Source of the DNA: Lewinellaceae bacterium
Lineage (GTDB): Bacteria; Bacteroidota; Bacteroidia; Chitinophagales; Saprospiraceae
Direction of reading: 5' to 3'
NCBI GenBank assembly: GCA_947476195.1
Contig: CANJPT010000026.1
Location: 1-43,603 of the forward strand
Length of the DNA: 43,603 nt
The number at the start of each line of letters is the position of its first letter. The stretch's first letter is position 1. Positions 16,128-24,923 of this stretch are shown piece by piece. The position numbers and the translations under genes were made by a program. The notes below the pieces were generated by a model. The model worked only from the letters and a program-made list of their open reading frames with translations. It had not been told where the DNA came from and did not search any database.

Positions 16128-16151
16128 TATTTTTAGGCTTGTCTAAAAATA
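16128..16151. promoter_or_regulatory. Palindromic DtxR/MntR-type operator
   Basis: Nine-base arms TATTTTTAG (16128-16136) and CTAAAAATA (16143-16151) are exact inverted repeats around a 6-nt centre. The TTTAGGC...CTAAA pattern resembles operators of DtxR-family metal regulators. It lies just upstream of a TACTTTTG box (16157-16164), which fits the Bacteroidota -7 element, so binding would block transcription of the regulator and transporter genes downstream. Autoregulation is an inference. Confidence 0.6.
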
Positions 16152-16156
16152 AAAAA

Positions 16157-16164
16157 TACTTTTG
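16157..16164 (+). promoter_or_regulatory. Probable -7 promoter box for the mntR-like gene
   Basis: TACTTTTG matches TAnnTTTG. A TTG lies at 16139-16141, but the 15-nt spacing is short. The start codon is 18 nt downstream. Confidence 0.45.
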
Positions 16165-16182
16165 CTAAAAATCTGGTAAAGT

Positions 16183-16851
16183 ATGAACGCCCTCCTGATT
16201 ACCTCTGCTGAGGAAAATTACCTGAAAGCTATCTTCAAGATCGCCGAAAAAGACCCTGGTGCAGTACTCACCAATGCCCTTGCCGCAGAAATGGGCACCT
16301 CTGCCGCTTCGGCCACAGATATGCTCAAACGTCTGAGTGACAAAAAATTGGTCGTTTACGAAAAATATCGCGGGGTTAAGCTCAGTGAGGCAGGCAACCG
16401 GATCGCTACCAATCTTATCCGTAAACACAGGCTCTGGGAGGTTTTTCTGGTGGACAAACTTGGCTTCGCCTGGGATGAAGTACACGACTTCGCCGAACAA
16501 CTCGAACATATTCAGGGCGAACAACTCACCGAACGCCTCGACGATTTCATTGGTAATCCCCGATTCGATCCACATGGTGACCCCATCCCGGATGCGCAGG
16601 GTAAGTGGTTGCGCCGCACGCAAACCCGATTTCTTACCCTTGCTTCCGGCCAGCGGGGCATCATAACAGGCGTAGACGATCACTCACCAGGCTTTCTTCA
16701 ATACCTCGGAGAGCTGGGTCTTGGACTCGGTGCTGAACTTGAGCTACTTGAACGCACTGCCTATGACCAATCCTCTAAAGTCCGTATCGGAGCACACCAT
16801 GCTGTATTGAGTGAGAAGGTTGGTCAAAATCTTTTTGTAAGAATTTTATAA
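16183..16851 (+). CDS. DtxR/MntR-family metal-dependent transcriptional regulator
   Basis: The product is 222 residues. The N-terminal winged helix (TSAEENYLKAIFKIAEKDPGAVLTNALAAEMGTSAASATDMLKRLSDKKLVVYEKYRGVKLSEAG, about residues 5-70) is the classical DtxR DNA-binding domain. A dimerisation/metal-binding domain follows (RKHRLWEVFLVDKLGFAWDEVHDFAEQLEHIQGEQLTERLDDFIGNPRFDPHGDPIP), with the HRLWE, H-x-x-A-E-x-LEH and DPHG ligand segments. The last 70 residues form a FeoA/SH3-like domain. Such regulators bind Mn2+ or Fe2+ and repress uptake genes. The Nramp transporter starts 29 nt downstream and the palindrome at 16128-16151 lies upstream, so I infer a Mn-responsive (MntR-like) self-repressing operon. 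Iron rather than manganese cannot be excluded. Confidence 0.9.
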   Translation: MNALLITSAEENYLKAIFKIAEKDPGAVLTNALAAEMGTSAASATDMLKRLSDKKLVVYEKYRGVKLSEAGNRIATNLIRKHRLWEVFLVDKLGFAWDEVHDFAEQLEHIQGEQLTERLDDFIGNPRFDPHGDPIPDAQGKWLRRTQTRFLTLASGQRGIITGVDDHSPGFLQYLGELGLGLGAELELLERTAYDQSSKVRIGAHHAVLSEKVGQNLFVRIL

Positions 16852-16880
16852 ATACAAGGCATTGATAATCATAGTATTGT

Positions 16881-18791
16881 ATGGATTATAAACCAAAAAA
16901 ATCAGCAGCCAGGAATAGTGGACCACAAGGCCCCCAGTCGCTATCTGAAGTTCACAGCACCGTAGATACCAATTTAAAAGGCAATGCCTTGAAACGGCTT
17001 TTTGCTTTTATGGGCCCGGCTTATCTGGTGAGTGTAGGTTACATGGACCCCGGTAACTGGGCCACTGATCTTGCGGGTGGAAGCCGGTTTGGATATGCAC
17101 TACTGTGGGTACTGCTCATGTCAAACCTGATCGCGCTATTGCTGCAAAGCATGTGCGCCCGCTTGGGTGTCGTAGCACAGCGCGACCTTGCACAAGCGAG
17201 CCGCGAGCTTTACCATCCCATCGCCAACGTATTCAATTATATCTTGGCCGAAATTGCCATCGCCGCCTGCGATCTGGCTGAGGTGGTCGGTATGGCCATC
17301 GGCTTGCAATTGCTGTTTGGCATACCACTCTGGTGGGGCATGGCCATCAGTGTACTGGATGCTTTTGTAATTTTGTTCCTCATGCAATTGGGTATCCGAA
17401 GGCTGGAAGCGTTTATTTTGGGCCTGGTACTCATCATCGGCGGCACTTTTGCGATTCAAATGTTGCTGGCTAAGCCAGATTTGGGTGAGGTAGTAGTAGG
17501 CTTTGTCCCTGGTATTCCGAATACCCAAGCATTGTTCATTGCTATTGGGATCATCGGCGCGACGGTCATGCCGCACAATTTGTACCTCCATTCTGCTCTG
17601 GTACAATCGCGTAAAGTAACGCGTACCGTGGAAGGGATCAAAAGTGCCATTAAATACAACATCATTGATTCGGCCATAGCGCTCAACCTGGCGCTGTTTG
17701 TCAATGCGGCCATTTTGATCCTTGCCGCCGCCGTTTTTCACAAAAACGGGTACAATGGCGTCTCTGAGATCCAGGATGCGCACCGATTGCTGGAACCCCT
17801 TTTAGGCAAAAGTTATGCGCCGGCATTGTTTGCCATTGCCCTTATCGCGGCCGGACAAAGCAGTACGGTGACAGGAACCCTGGCCGGGCAGATCGTCATG
17901 GAAGGTTACCTCGACCTGCGCATTGCGCCCTGGTTGCGGCGCCTGATTACGCGTTTGCTTGCCGTGATTCCGGCCATTTTGGTCGTTACGATCCTTGGAG
18001 AAAGCGCCACAGGCGACATGCTGGTCATGAGCCAGGTCATCCTGAGTATGCAACTGGGTTTTGCGATCATTCCTCTCTTGCATTATGTGAGTGACAAAAA
18101 CCGGATGGGGCAATTTGCCATTGGTTTTTGGGCAAAACTGGGGGGCTGGGTAAGCGCCACAATCATTGTTGTACTCAATATCTGGCTGGTCGGTGAGGCC
18201 GTGATGAAATGGGCATCAGAAGGACACTGGTTTGTGCAACTTGTAGTCATTCCTGCACTGCTGTTTTCCTTGGGTATGTTGTTTTATATCACGCTGAAAC
18301 CCCTCATTGCCAAGCGTCTGCCGCAGGCTAAAGTGTACCTGCCGCATGGCGCTTTCAAAGGCGTTGATTTGTTGACAGTACCGGAATATCATGACATTGC
18401 TATTGCGCTCGATTTCTCGGAAGCAGACCATAAGAGCATGGAACATGCGTTACATATCGGTGGAAAATTGGCAAATTATTACCTGATCCATGCCGTCGAA
18501 ACCGCTGGCGCCTGGGTTATGGGGAGTGAGATCCAGGATATGGAAACCAATTCAGATGTTCAAAATCTGGAGGAATACGCCGCTGCACTCCGGGAACTTG
18601 GCTACCATTGTGAGGCATGCATCGGCTATGGTTCCGCTAAAAAAGCAATCCCGCTTTTGGTCAAAGAAAAAGGCGCGGATCTGTTGGTGATGGGTTCCCA
18701 CGGACACCAGGCATTTAAGGATCTAATCTTTGGTACTACGGTGGGTGCGGTAAGGCATGCCGTGGGTATACCGGTGCTGATTGTTCGGTAA
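16881..18791 (+). CDS. Nramp divalent metal transporter fused to a UspA domain
   Basis: The product is 636 residues, against about 410-450 for a plain MntH. Residues about 35-470 form the Nramp transporter with some eleven membrane spans. DPGNWATD (first span) and MPHNLYLHS (sixth span) are the metal-coordinating motifs; the Met suggests transition metals, Mn2+ or Fe2+, driven by protons. After a charged linker, residues about 495-636 form a universal stress protein domain: IAIALDFSEADHKSMEHAL, then LVMGSHGHQAFKDLIFGTTVGAVRHAVGIPVLIV. It carries the G-x2-G-x9-G-(S/T) ATP-binding pattern, so it may bind nucleotide and regulate transport from the cytoplasmic side. The gene follows the DtxR/MntR-family regulator by 29 nt in the same direction. 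The first 30 residues are a soluble, poorly conserved tail. Confidence 0.92.
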   Translation: MDYKPKKSAARNSGPQGPQSLSEVHSTVDTNLKGNALKRLFAFMGPAYLVSVGYMDPGNWATDLAGGSRFGYALLWVLLMSNLIALLLQSMCARLGVVAQRDLAQASRELYHPIANVFNYILAEIAIAACDLAEVVGMAIGLQLLFGIPLWWGMAISVLDAFVILFLMQLGIRRLEAFILGLVLIIGGTFAIQMLLAKPDLGEVVVGFVPGIPNTQALFIAIGIIGATVMPHNLYLHSALVQSRKVTRTVEGIKSAIKYNIIDSAIALNLALFVNAAILILAAAVFHKNGYNGVSEIQDAHRLLEPLLGKSYAPALFAIALIAAGQSSTVTGTLAGQIVMEGYLDLRIAPWLRRLITRLLAVIPAILVVTILGESATGDMLVMSQVILSMQLGFAIIPLLHYVSDKNRMGQFAIGFWAKLGGWVSATIIVVLNIWLVGEAVMKWASEGHWFVQLVVIPALLFSLGMLFYITLKPLIAKRLPQAKVYLPHGAFKGVDLLTVPEYHDIAIALDFSEADHKSMEHALHIGGKLANYYLIHAVETAGAWVMGSEIQDMETNSDVQNLEEYAAALRELGYHCEACIGYGSAKKAIPLLVKEKGADLLVMGSHGHQAFKDLIFGTTVGAVRHAVGIPVLIVR

Positions 18792-18887
18792 TGCGTTCCA
18801 GGCTGCACAAAAGAGCCCATCAGGAGAATAGGTATTTTCAAAGGTAAATACCCTGAAGTGAAAAGGCACGAAAAGCTGGTTGGATGG
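18792..18887. other. Convergent gap with a weak hairpin
   Basis: This gap between two convergent genes holds GGTATTT (18831-18837) paired with AAATACC (18845-18851), a possible weak bidirectional terminator. Nothing else is apparent. Confidence 0.3.
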
Positions 18888-20021
18888 CTACGAAAAATCT
18901 TTCGATCTTTTTTTTAGCTTTAAGAACGGGCGCTCTATCAAAGCCCAACTGATTCGAGCTAACAAATAAGTGCCGCAAAAGGCCAGCAAAATATAGGTTG
19001 TTTGCGCTAATACTGGATTCCAGCCACTAACCATTAACCAATCACCAAAACCTCGTTTCCAGGCATATTCGAACATGTGGTGGAAGACATAAAGCCCATA
19101 ACTGTACTTGCCAAGGTGTTGAAGAAAGTAGTTTTCGCAAACCCTCCGGGTAAGACCTCTGGGGTCAGGAGAAAGTGCCAAAAAAAGCAAACAGGCAAAC
19201 AGGATTGGCGAAAGGGTGTACAGCCGATGCTCCGTTCCGTTCAGAAAAATATGGACAATCTCCCAGCCAGACCAGCAAAACAGGATCCGAGCGATCCAGA
19301 ATTTATAAGGCAGGGATTGCAGCCAACCCAGTCGCAAAGCGGTGGCCACAAAGGCCCCAACAGCAAGTCCGTCCATCCGGCAAAAAGGCAGGGTATATGC
19401 AGCCACGGAGAGTTCTGTGCCCACCACATGATCGGTCATGTTACGCAGGCCAGTTCCCATGGCCAACAGTACCAGACAAAGGATCGCCAACCCTCGTTTA
19501 GGCATAAAATACACCACCAAAGGCCACAAAATATAGAATTGCTCTTCTACCGCCAACGACCATAAGTGGTTGAGATTGAATACCTGACTATGCCATAGCC
19601 AGTCATTTTTCAGGCCCATCGCAATATTGGGCGTAAAAGTGAAAAACCAGGCAAAGGAGTCGTAGCCCTGCAAGCGTTCAGGAGCATTTTCGATTAAAAT
19701 AACGGTGAGCCAGGTCACAAGCACTGCAAAGTAGTACAGCGGAAAAATTCGCAGCACCCGACGACGATAAAAGCCAGAAAAGTACCCCGGCTTTTCCCTG
19801 GAATCAAGCAAAATACCGGTGATCAAAAAACCTGACAACACAAAGAACAGATCCACCCCCATCCATCCATTCTGCACAATGTAATAAGTACGCTCATTAA
19901 CAAAGTATCCCCGCATCAGAAAATGGCTCAGCAACACGGTCACAATAGCGATGCCTCGCACCCCGTCTAGTGCCGGGATATGACCTCTGAAATTGATTTC
20001 TGCCTGTTGAACGTTTTTCAT
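18888..20021 (-). CDS. Acyltransferase family 3 (OafA/NodX-like) membrane protein
   Basis: The product is 377 residues with about ten membrane spans. The family signature opens the protein: IPALDGVRGIAIVTVLLSHF (catalytic His in the first span), then NGWMGVDLFFVLSGFLITGILLDS and FYRRRVLRIFPLYYFAVL (basic RRxxRIxPxY motif). WSLAVEEQFYILWPL is also characteristic. These enzymes transfer acetyl or other acyl groups to surface polysaccharides, lipids or peptidoglycan. There is no fused SGNH domain. It is the last gene of a leftward run after murI, with a 32-bp gap rich in TTTTCCTGTTCTCC-like words, and may be co-transcribed. The acceptor is unknown. Confidence 0.88.
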   Translation of the reverse strand: MKNVQQAEINFRGHIPALDGVRGIAIVTVLLSHFLMRGYFVNERTYYIVQNGWMGVDLFFVLSGFLITGILLDSREKPGYFSGFYRRRVLRIFPLYYFAVLVTWLTVILIENAPERLQGYDSFAWFFTFTPNIAMGLKNDWLWHSQVFNLNHLWSLAVEEQFYILWPLVVYFMPKRGLAILCLVLLAMGTGLRNMTDHVVGTELSVAAYTLPFCRMDGLAVGAFVATALRLGWLQSLPYKFWIARILFCWSGWEIVHIFLNGTEHRLYTLSPILFACLLFLALSPDPRGLTRRVCENYFLQHLGKYSYGLYVFHHMFEYAWKRGFGDWLMVSGWNPVLAQTTYILLAFCGTYLLARISWALIERPFLKLKKRSKDFS

Positions 20022-20053
20022 TAATTTCCCTATTTTCTTGTTTTCCTGTTCTC
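20022..20053. repeat. Word repeat in the murI-acyltransferase gap
   Basis: The gap contains CTATTTTCTTG, TTTTCCTG and TTCTCCTATT, degenerate copies of the TTTTCCTGT word also seen after the Lgt-family gene and, in both orientations, between the tRNA-Thr and tRNA-Tyr genes. Only one strand of the word is present here. Confidence 0.35.
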
Positions 20054-20896
20054 CTATTCCCCAACTACACTAACCAGCGTCAAATGCTCCGACCTAACCG
20101 CCTCCCCCAAAAATATCGCCGCCTTGCGGTCAAATTCCGCCGCAGATTCCGTCGTAAAATAATTCACCTTCCCGCCCTTACTACACACGGCCTCCATTTC
20201 CAGGTGGCGGTGAAGATACTCAGAAAGGCTGTTGGCCACAATTTCTCCCTGCGAAAGCAGTTGAACGTTTGCCGGCAGGTATTGCCTGATTTTATTGGTC
20301 AACAGCGGATAATGCGTACAGCCCAGCACCAGCGTGTCTATCTGATCAGATTGTGCCAGCAACTCCCCCAGATTTTTTTTAACAAAATAATCTGCTCCCT
20401 CGCTTTCATGTTCATTGTTTTCCACCAAGGGCACCCACATTGGACAAGCCTGTTGGAACACCTTTATTTTCGGAAAAAACTTCTCGATCTCAATGACATA
20501 CGACTGCGAAACTACGGTGCCGCGGGTAGCCAATACCCCCACATGGTTGGTTTTAGTAAATTTCCCCACAATCTCGGTGGTGGGCCGGATCACCCCCAAA
20601 ACCCGACGGTTCGGGGCGATCTTCGGCAGATCCTGCTGCTGAATAGTGCGCAGCGCTTTAGCTGAAGCGGTATTACAGGCCAAAACGACCAACTGACAGC
20701 CCATGTCAAACAGATGACGCACACACTCCAGGGTGTAATGATATATGGTGTCGAAGTCGCGCGGACCATAGGGCGCGCGGGCATTATCACCCAGGTAGAT
20801 ATAATCGTATTGAGGCAGTTTCGCGCGGATCTCGCGAAAAACGGTCAGGCCGCCGTAGCCGGAGTCGAAAACACCTATGGGGGCTGGAGTTTGCAT
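20054..20896 (-). CDS. murI: Glutamate racemase MurI
   Basis: The product is 280 residues. The start is the ATG at 20896 (MQTPAPIGVFDSGYGG); a TTG at 20905 is possible. The enzyme converts L- to D-glutamate for peptidoglycan synthesis in the cytoplasm. IGVFDSGYGGLTVFREI (residues 7-23) carries the first catalytic Asp-Ser. YLGDNARAPYG, VLACNTASA (first catalytic Cys, residue about 74) and VLGCTHYPLL (second catalytic Cys, about 185) are all intact. It lies 18 nt after the amine oxidase gene on the same strand. The stop codon overlaps a CTCCTATTCC word repeat that runs into the gap. Confidence 0.95.
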   Translation of the reverse strand: MQTPAPIGVFDSGYGGLTVFREIRAKLPQYDYIYLGDNARAPYGPRDFDTIYHYTLECVRHLFDMGCQLVVLACNTASAKALRTIQQQDLPKIAPNRRVLGVIRPTTEIVGKFTKTNHVGVLATRGTVVSQSYVIEIEKFFPKIKVFQQACPMWVPLVENNEHESEGADYFVKKNLGELLAQSDQIDTLVLGCTHYPLLTNKIRQYLPANVQLLSQGEIVANSLSEYLHRHLEMEAVCSKGGKVNYFTTESAAEFDRKAAIFLGEAVRSEHLTLVSVVGE

Positions 20897-20914
20897 GTAG
20901 CGCAAAGATAGGCA

Positions 20915-22264
20915 CTAACCAACAATCTCTTTCACCACCCGTATTGCGGTGTCTAAAGCACCGTGCGCGGTTCCACTGTGGCCTTCGGTGTGTGTGGCTT
21001 CTCCTGCAAAAAAAATTTTGCCAGATACGGACTGAGCTAGCTTCTGACGCTGAACAATGCCACCACCAACTACAGGGAAGGAATAAGCCCCCCGTACGAA
21101 AGGCATTTTGCTCCAATCCATGATATAAGCATCCACAAATTTTCCCGTAGCTGCGCCACCATACATTGAATCCAGGTCGGCCAGTACGGATTGAACCGCA
21201 GCATTGCCGAGTGCGCTGAGCTGTTCGGCTTTTTCTCCCATGACAAATGCGGTTAGCAGCGGGGTCGAACCTCGTCCATTGGAGGTGTGCCAATATTCTG
21301 GTACAGATCCTGCACCATAGATAGAACCTGTGTCCATGGCCCAAAACCGATCACTAAATTTGAGGATGATCTTCATGCCTGACCCCATGCCTATTTTTTG
21401 CATGGCAGCAGTTTTGTCATTTGGAAGGGCGGGTGAAAATACAATATCACCGTCCCGAAGCACGGGTAGGGGCACTGTTATGACTACATAATCTGCTTCA
21501 TGCATCGTACCAATGCTGTTCATAACGTGCACCTTCGATCCGGAATAGTCAATGGATTGCACCGGTGTGTTGAGTACTGTCTTGGCTATGGCATCAGAAA
21601 AGTGGGTCTCCATCACCTGCTTAAAAGTGCGATTAGCAACCAGAAAATTTTGTTCGCCCGCATTCCAGAGATCATTCTCTTCTGCGATGCCTTGGATGCT
21701 TAGACGATCATTGGAAGTGCCATATTCATTCCCTATTTGAGCATTCACGAAATGGCGCACCCGTTGTGCAATATTTTGATTGTCAAGGTGTTGGAGTACC
21801 GTTTTGTCGGCTCCGGAATACACAGCGGCATTTTCTACAAAATTCAAGGCTTTTGTACCATCTGCATCGGCCTTAATTTGGGCCTCTGTTTTCAATCCAT
21901 TGTCGAGCCAATAAAAATCCTGGTCTTCCACATCAGCGAAACTCAAGCCAGGGGTTTTTTTTACCAATTTGTACCATTCGCTTTTTTCACCGTGCACTTC
22001 TTCAGCGCCTAGTTCTACAGCAAAATCTGCAAACCCTTCCAAGTTCCGGATTCGCCCGCCCCATTGCTCCGAAGCTTCCAGGATTTCAACTTCAAAACCC
22101 TTCTGCAATAATAAGTGACCGGCATAGATTCCCGCCAGACCAGCCCCAACCACAACGACTTTTTTGCCTATTCCTGGCTGTAGATAGTCTCCACTACATG
22201 CTGACAGCACCAATGGTGAAAGAAAAATTACTGGCGTTGTTTTTAAAAATGTCCGACGTTTCAT
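20915..22264 (-). CDS. FAD-dependent amine oxidase-like lipoprotein
   Basis: The product is 449 residues. The N-terminus MKRRTFLKTTPVIFLSPLVLSACSGDYL has a twin-arginine RRTFLK motif and an LSAC lipobox. The protein is therefore likely exported folded by Tat with its cofactor and then lipid-anchored in the envelope. KVVVVGAGLAGIYAGHLLLQKGFEVEILEASEQWGGRI is the FAD-binding Rossmann motif with the GG-doublet of the monoamine oxidase/phytoene desaturase superfamily. The C-terminal KIFFAGEATHTEGHSGTAHGALDTAIRV is the second FAD motif of amine oxidases. It would oxidise a primary or polyamine substrate in the periplasm, but the substrate cannot be told. It lies 45 nt after ftsK and 18 nt before murI, on the same strand. 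Confidence 0.85.
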   Translation of the reverse strand: MKRRTFLKTTPVIFLSPLVLSACSGDYLQPGIGKKVVVVGAGLAGIYAGHLLLQKGFEVEILEASEQWGGRIRNLEGFADFAVELGAEEVHGEKSEWYKLVKKTPGLSFADVEDQDFYWLDNGLKTEAQIKADADGTKALNFVENAAVYSGADKTVLQHLDNQNIAQRVRHFVNAQIGNEYGTSNDRLSIQGIAEENDLWNAGEQNFLVANRTFKQVMETHFSDAIAKTVLNTPVQSIDYSGSKVHVMNSIGTMHEADYVVITVPLPVLRDGDIVFSPALPNDKTAAMQKIGMGSGMKIILKFSDRFWAMDTGSIYGAGSVPEYWHTSNGRGSTPLLTAFVMGEKAEQLSALGNAAVQSVLADLDSMYGGAATGKFVDAYIMDWSKMPFVRGAYSFPVVGGGIVQRQKLAQSVSGKIFFAGEATHTEGHSGTAHGALDTAIRVVKEIVG

Positions 22265-22309
22265 AAGGATTTAAAATTAAAAATTTGCCTGTTTTTAAAC
22301 CCCAAAACA

Positions 22310-24814
22310 CTACCCACCCATACGTTTCTTATTTAATCCCGTAAAAAACCGATTCAACTCATCCACCGAATAAAACAACACCTCCCGGGGTTTCGAACCT
22401 TCTGCCGGACCAACAATGCCCAGTCCTTCCAGCTGGTCCATGATCCGCCCTGCCCGGTTGTAACCGAGTTTCATCCGGCGCTGGATCAGGCTCGTGCTGC
22501 CGTGCTGGGTTTCCACCACCAGGCGGCCGGCATCTTCGAGTAGATCGTCCATGTCGGCAAAACTGAATTGCTTGCCACTTTTGCCATCGCCGCCTTGCTC
22601 GCCTTCCGGATGGAATTCTGGCAAAAAGAAGGGCTCCGGGAATCCTTGCTGTTTGGCAATGAAGTCGATCACGCGTTCGACTTCAGGGGTGTCCACAAAA
22701 GCAGATTGCAAACGAATAATATCGCCGCCCACCGAAAGTAGCATATCCCCACGGCCGGTGAGTTGTTCTGCGCCGCCAGCGTCCAGAATCGTACGGGAGT
22801 CCACCTTAGACGCTACCTTAAATGCAATACGTGCCGGGAAATTGGCCTTGATCACACCGGTGATGATATTTACCGACGGACGTTGGGTTGCTATAATAAG
22901 GTGTATACCTACCGCACGTGCCAATTGAGCCAGACGACCAATGGGTAATTCAATCTCCTTGCCAGCCGTCATGATCAGATCTGCAAATTCGTCAATTACA
23001 AGCACGATGTAAGGCATGAAGCGGTGACCCTTGTGCGGGTTGAGGCGTCGGGCTACGAATTTATCGTTATATTCCGTTATATTCCGCGTTTCTGCCTTTT
23101 TCATCAGGTCATACCGCGTTTCCATCTCGATGATGAGTGAGTTGAGCGTGTGCACAACCTTGGTAGTGTCCGTCACGATCGGCTCAGTCTGGTCGGGCAG
23201 GAAGCCAAGGAAGTGGTTTTCGAGGTGGGCGTATGGGAAAAGCTCCACCTTTTTGGGGTCAATGAGGATCAGTTTTACCTGTGAGGGGTGCTTTTTATAC
23301 AGCAATGACATGAGTACCACCCCGATACCCACCGATTTACCCTGACCCGTCGCACCTGCAATAAGCAAGTGAGGCATTCTGGTCAGATCCGCCACAAAGA
23401 CCTCGTTCTGAATGGTTTTGCCTAGCGCAATAGGGAGTTCCATTTTTGCTCGTTTGAACCGTTCATCCATGAGTACCTCTCGGATACCTACCGTCTGACG
23501 TTTTTTGTTTGGCACCTCAATACCAATGGTACCCTTTCCAGGTATTGGCGCGATGATACGGATACCGAGCGCGGAGAGGTTCAGTGCAATGTCGTCCTCC
23601 AGGTTTTTAATTTTGGAGATACGGATGCCCTTGGCCGGGATGATCTCGTAAAGCGTGACCGTCGGCCCGATGGTGGCCTTGATTTTTTCGATCTCGATCT
23701 TGAAATACATCAAGGTCTGAAGGATCTGATTTTTGTTTGCTTCCAGTTCTTCACGGTCAAATTCGAGCACCGTGTTTTCATGCTCGACCAGCAGTTGGGA
23801 GTGCGGGTATTCGTAGTGCGATAGTTCCAGGGTGGGGTCGTACGGTTCGCTCAGGTTGGGATTGTCTTCCTGGATAACAGCAGTGGGTGGTTTGTATGAA
23901 TTGGCATCTTCGGGAGTACTCGGTACTGGCGGAGCGTTTACCACGATCTCAAGATCGCCATCGTTACCCGGTACAAGGGCTTCGCGTTTGGGCAGATCGG
24001 CGAAAAGTGCGGAGCGTTGACTCAGATCCAGGGCAAGTTGACCATCTGTAAATCCATCTATACCTGTCATCGCTGGCGTGGTTGCCGTTGCGGTGATAGT
24101 GGCAGTTTCGGAGGTGCTTTTCTGGCCATCCAAAGGCTTTTCGGCAACAATAGTGGAACGCGATGGACGTGCAGTAGCAGCCGGTTTCCGTTTTCCGAAA
24201 TTACCCGCCAAAAGATCATTGCAGGCTTGTTTTGTTTCTTCCCAGAGTTTTTGCCAGGTAAAATCATTCAGGTCGGGATTATTCGACCACACGAAGGTTG
24301 CCACCAGCGCAAACAGCATGAGTGCCAGCGTGCCGATCACTCCGATAAAATTCTGGATGTACTCGCTGATTGCCTGTCCGAATACACCTCCCCAGGGAAA
24401 TTCAAGTTTTTGCAGGAAAAAAGAGCACAGCACCGATGCGATGGTCATTAATATTACGGTGCGCTGAAATTTGCTGTTCAAGAATCCGAGCGGGGTACGG
24501 CGAATGAACGCGAGACCATACTTATACAATAGGTATACGAAACCGTAGGAAGCTATGCCGAATCCCCAGTAAATGATTGAATCGGAAAGGAATGCCCCAA
24601 GCCGTCCAAGCCAGTTGTCCACCGGCACATCATCGAAAAAAACATCCCAAGAAAAGCGGAATACCACATCATGGTCATTCTTCCAGGTGAAGAAATAGGA
24701 GGTAAAGGCAATGAACAAATAGAAGGAAAGGAAAAGCAGAAACACACCGAAGAGTTTGGAGACTCGTTCGCTGTCAAAGTTCATGCTTAGTTGTCCGCGC
24801 TTTTTGGCTGTCAT
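22310..24814 (-). CDS. ftsK: DNA translocase FtsK/SpoIIIE
   Basis: The product is 834 residues, typical for Bacteroidota FtsK. It pumps chromosomal DNA through the closing septum and activates dimer resolution. The N-terminal 180 residues contain about four membrane spans (LFGVFLLFLSFYLFIAFTSYFF; WGFGIASYGFVYLLY; TVILMTIASVLCSFFL; VIGTLALMLFALVATFVW). A variable Thr/Ala/Pro-rich linker follows (about 200-330). The motor has Walker A LIAGATGQGKSVG (about residues 480-492), Walker B MPYIVLVIDEFADLI and the IATQRPSVNIITGVIKANFPARIAFKV segment. The C-terminal gamma winged helix (STSLIQRRMKLGYNRAGRIMDQLEGLGIVGP) reads KOPS-type DNA signs. The start at 24814 is an ATG; a second Met lies ten codons later. 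Confidence 0.95.
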   Translation of the reverse strand: MTAKKRGQLSMNFDSERVSKLFGVFLLFLSFYLFIAFTSYFFTWKNDHDVVFRFSWDVFFDDVPVDNWLGRLGAFLSDSIIYWGFGIASYGFVYLLYKYGLAFIRRTPLGFLNSKFQRTVILMTIASVLCSFFLQKLEFPWGGVFGQAISEYIQNFIGVIGTLALMLFALVATFVWSNNPDLNDFTWQKLWEETKQACNDLLAGNFGKRKPAATARPSRSTIVAEKPLDGQKSTSETATITATATTPAMTGIDGFTDGQLALDLSQRSALFADLPKREALVPGNDGDLEIVVNAPPVPSTPEDANSYKPPTAVIQEDNPNLSEPYDPTLELSHYEYPHSQLLVEHENTVLEFDREELEANKNQILQTLMYFKIEIEKIKATIGPTVTLYEIIPAKGIRISKIKNLEDDIALNLSALGIRIIAPIPGKGTIGIEVPNKKRQTVGIREVLMDERFKRAKMELPIALGKTIQNEVFVADLTRMPHLLIAGATGQGKSVGIGVVLMSLLYKKHPSQVKLILIDPKKVELFPYAHLENHFLGFLPDQTEPIVTDTTKVVHTLNSLIIEMETRYDLMKKAETRNITEYNDKFVARRLNPHKGHRFMPYIVLVIDEFADLIMTAGKEIELPIGRLAQLARAVGIHLIIATQRPSVNIITGVIKANFPARIAFKVASKVDSRTILDAGGAEQLTGRGDMLLSVGGDIIRLQSAFVDTPEVERVIDFIAKQQGFPEPFFLPEFHPEGEQGGDGKSGKQFSFADMDDLLEDAGRLVVETQHGSTSLIQRRMKLGYNRAGRIMDQLEGLGIVGPAEGSKPREVLFYSVDELNRFFTGLNKKRMGG

Positions 24815-24923
24815 GCAATTGGTTTTTGGTTGATTGGGGATTAGTGATTGGTCACATCCATCTAGCGGATTTAGAGCAAAAGTAGTTCGTGTTGAGGGAA
24901 TTCAAGGTGGAATTTTCGTCGGC

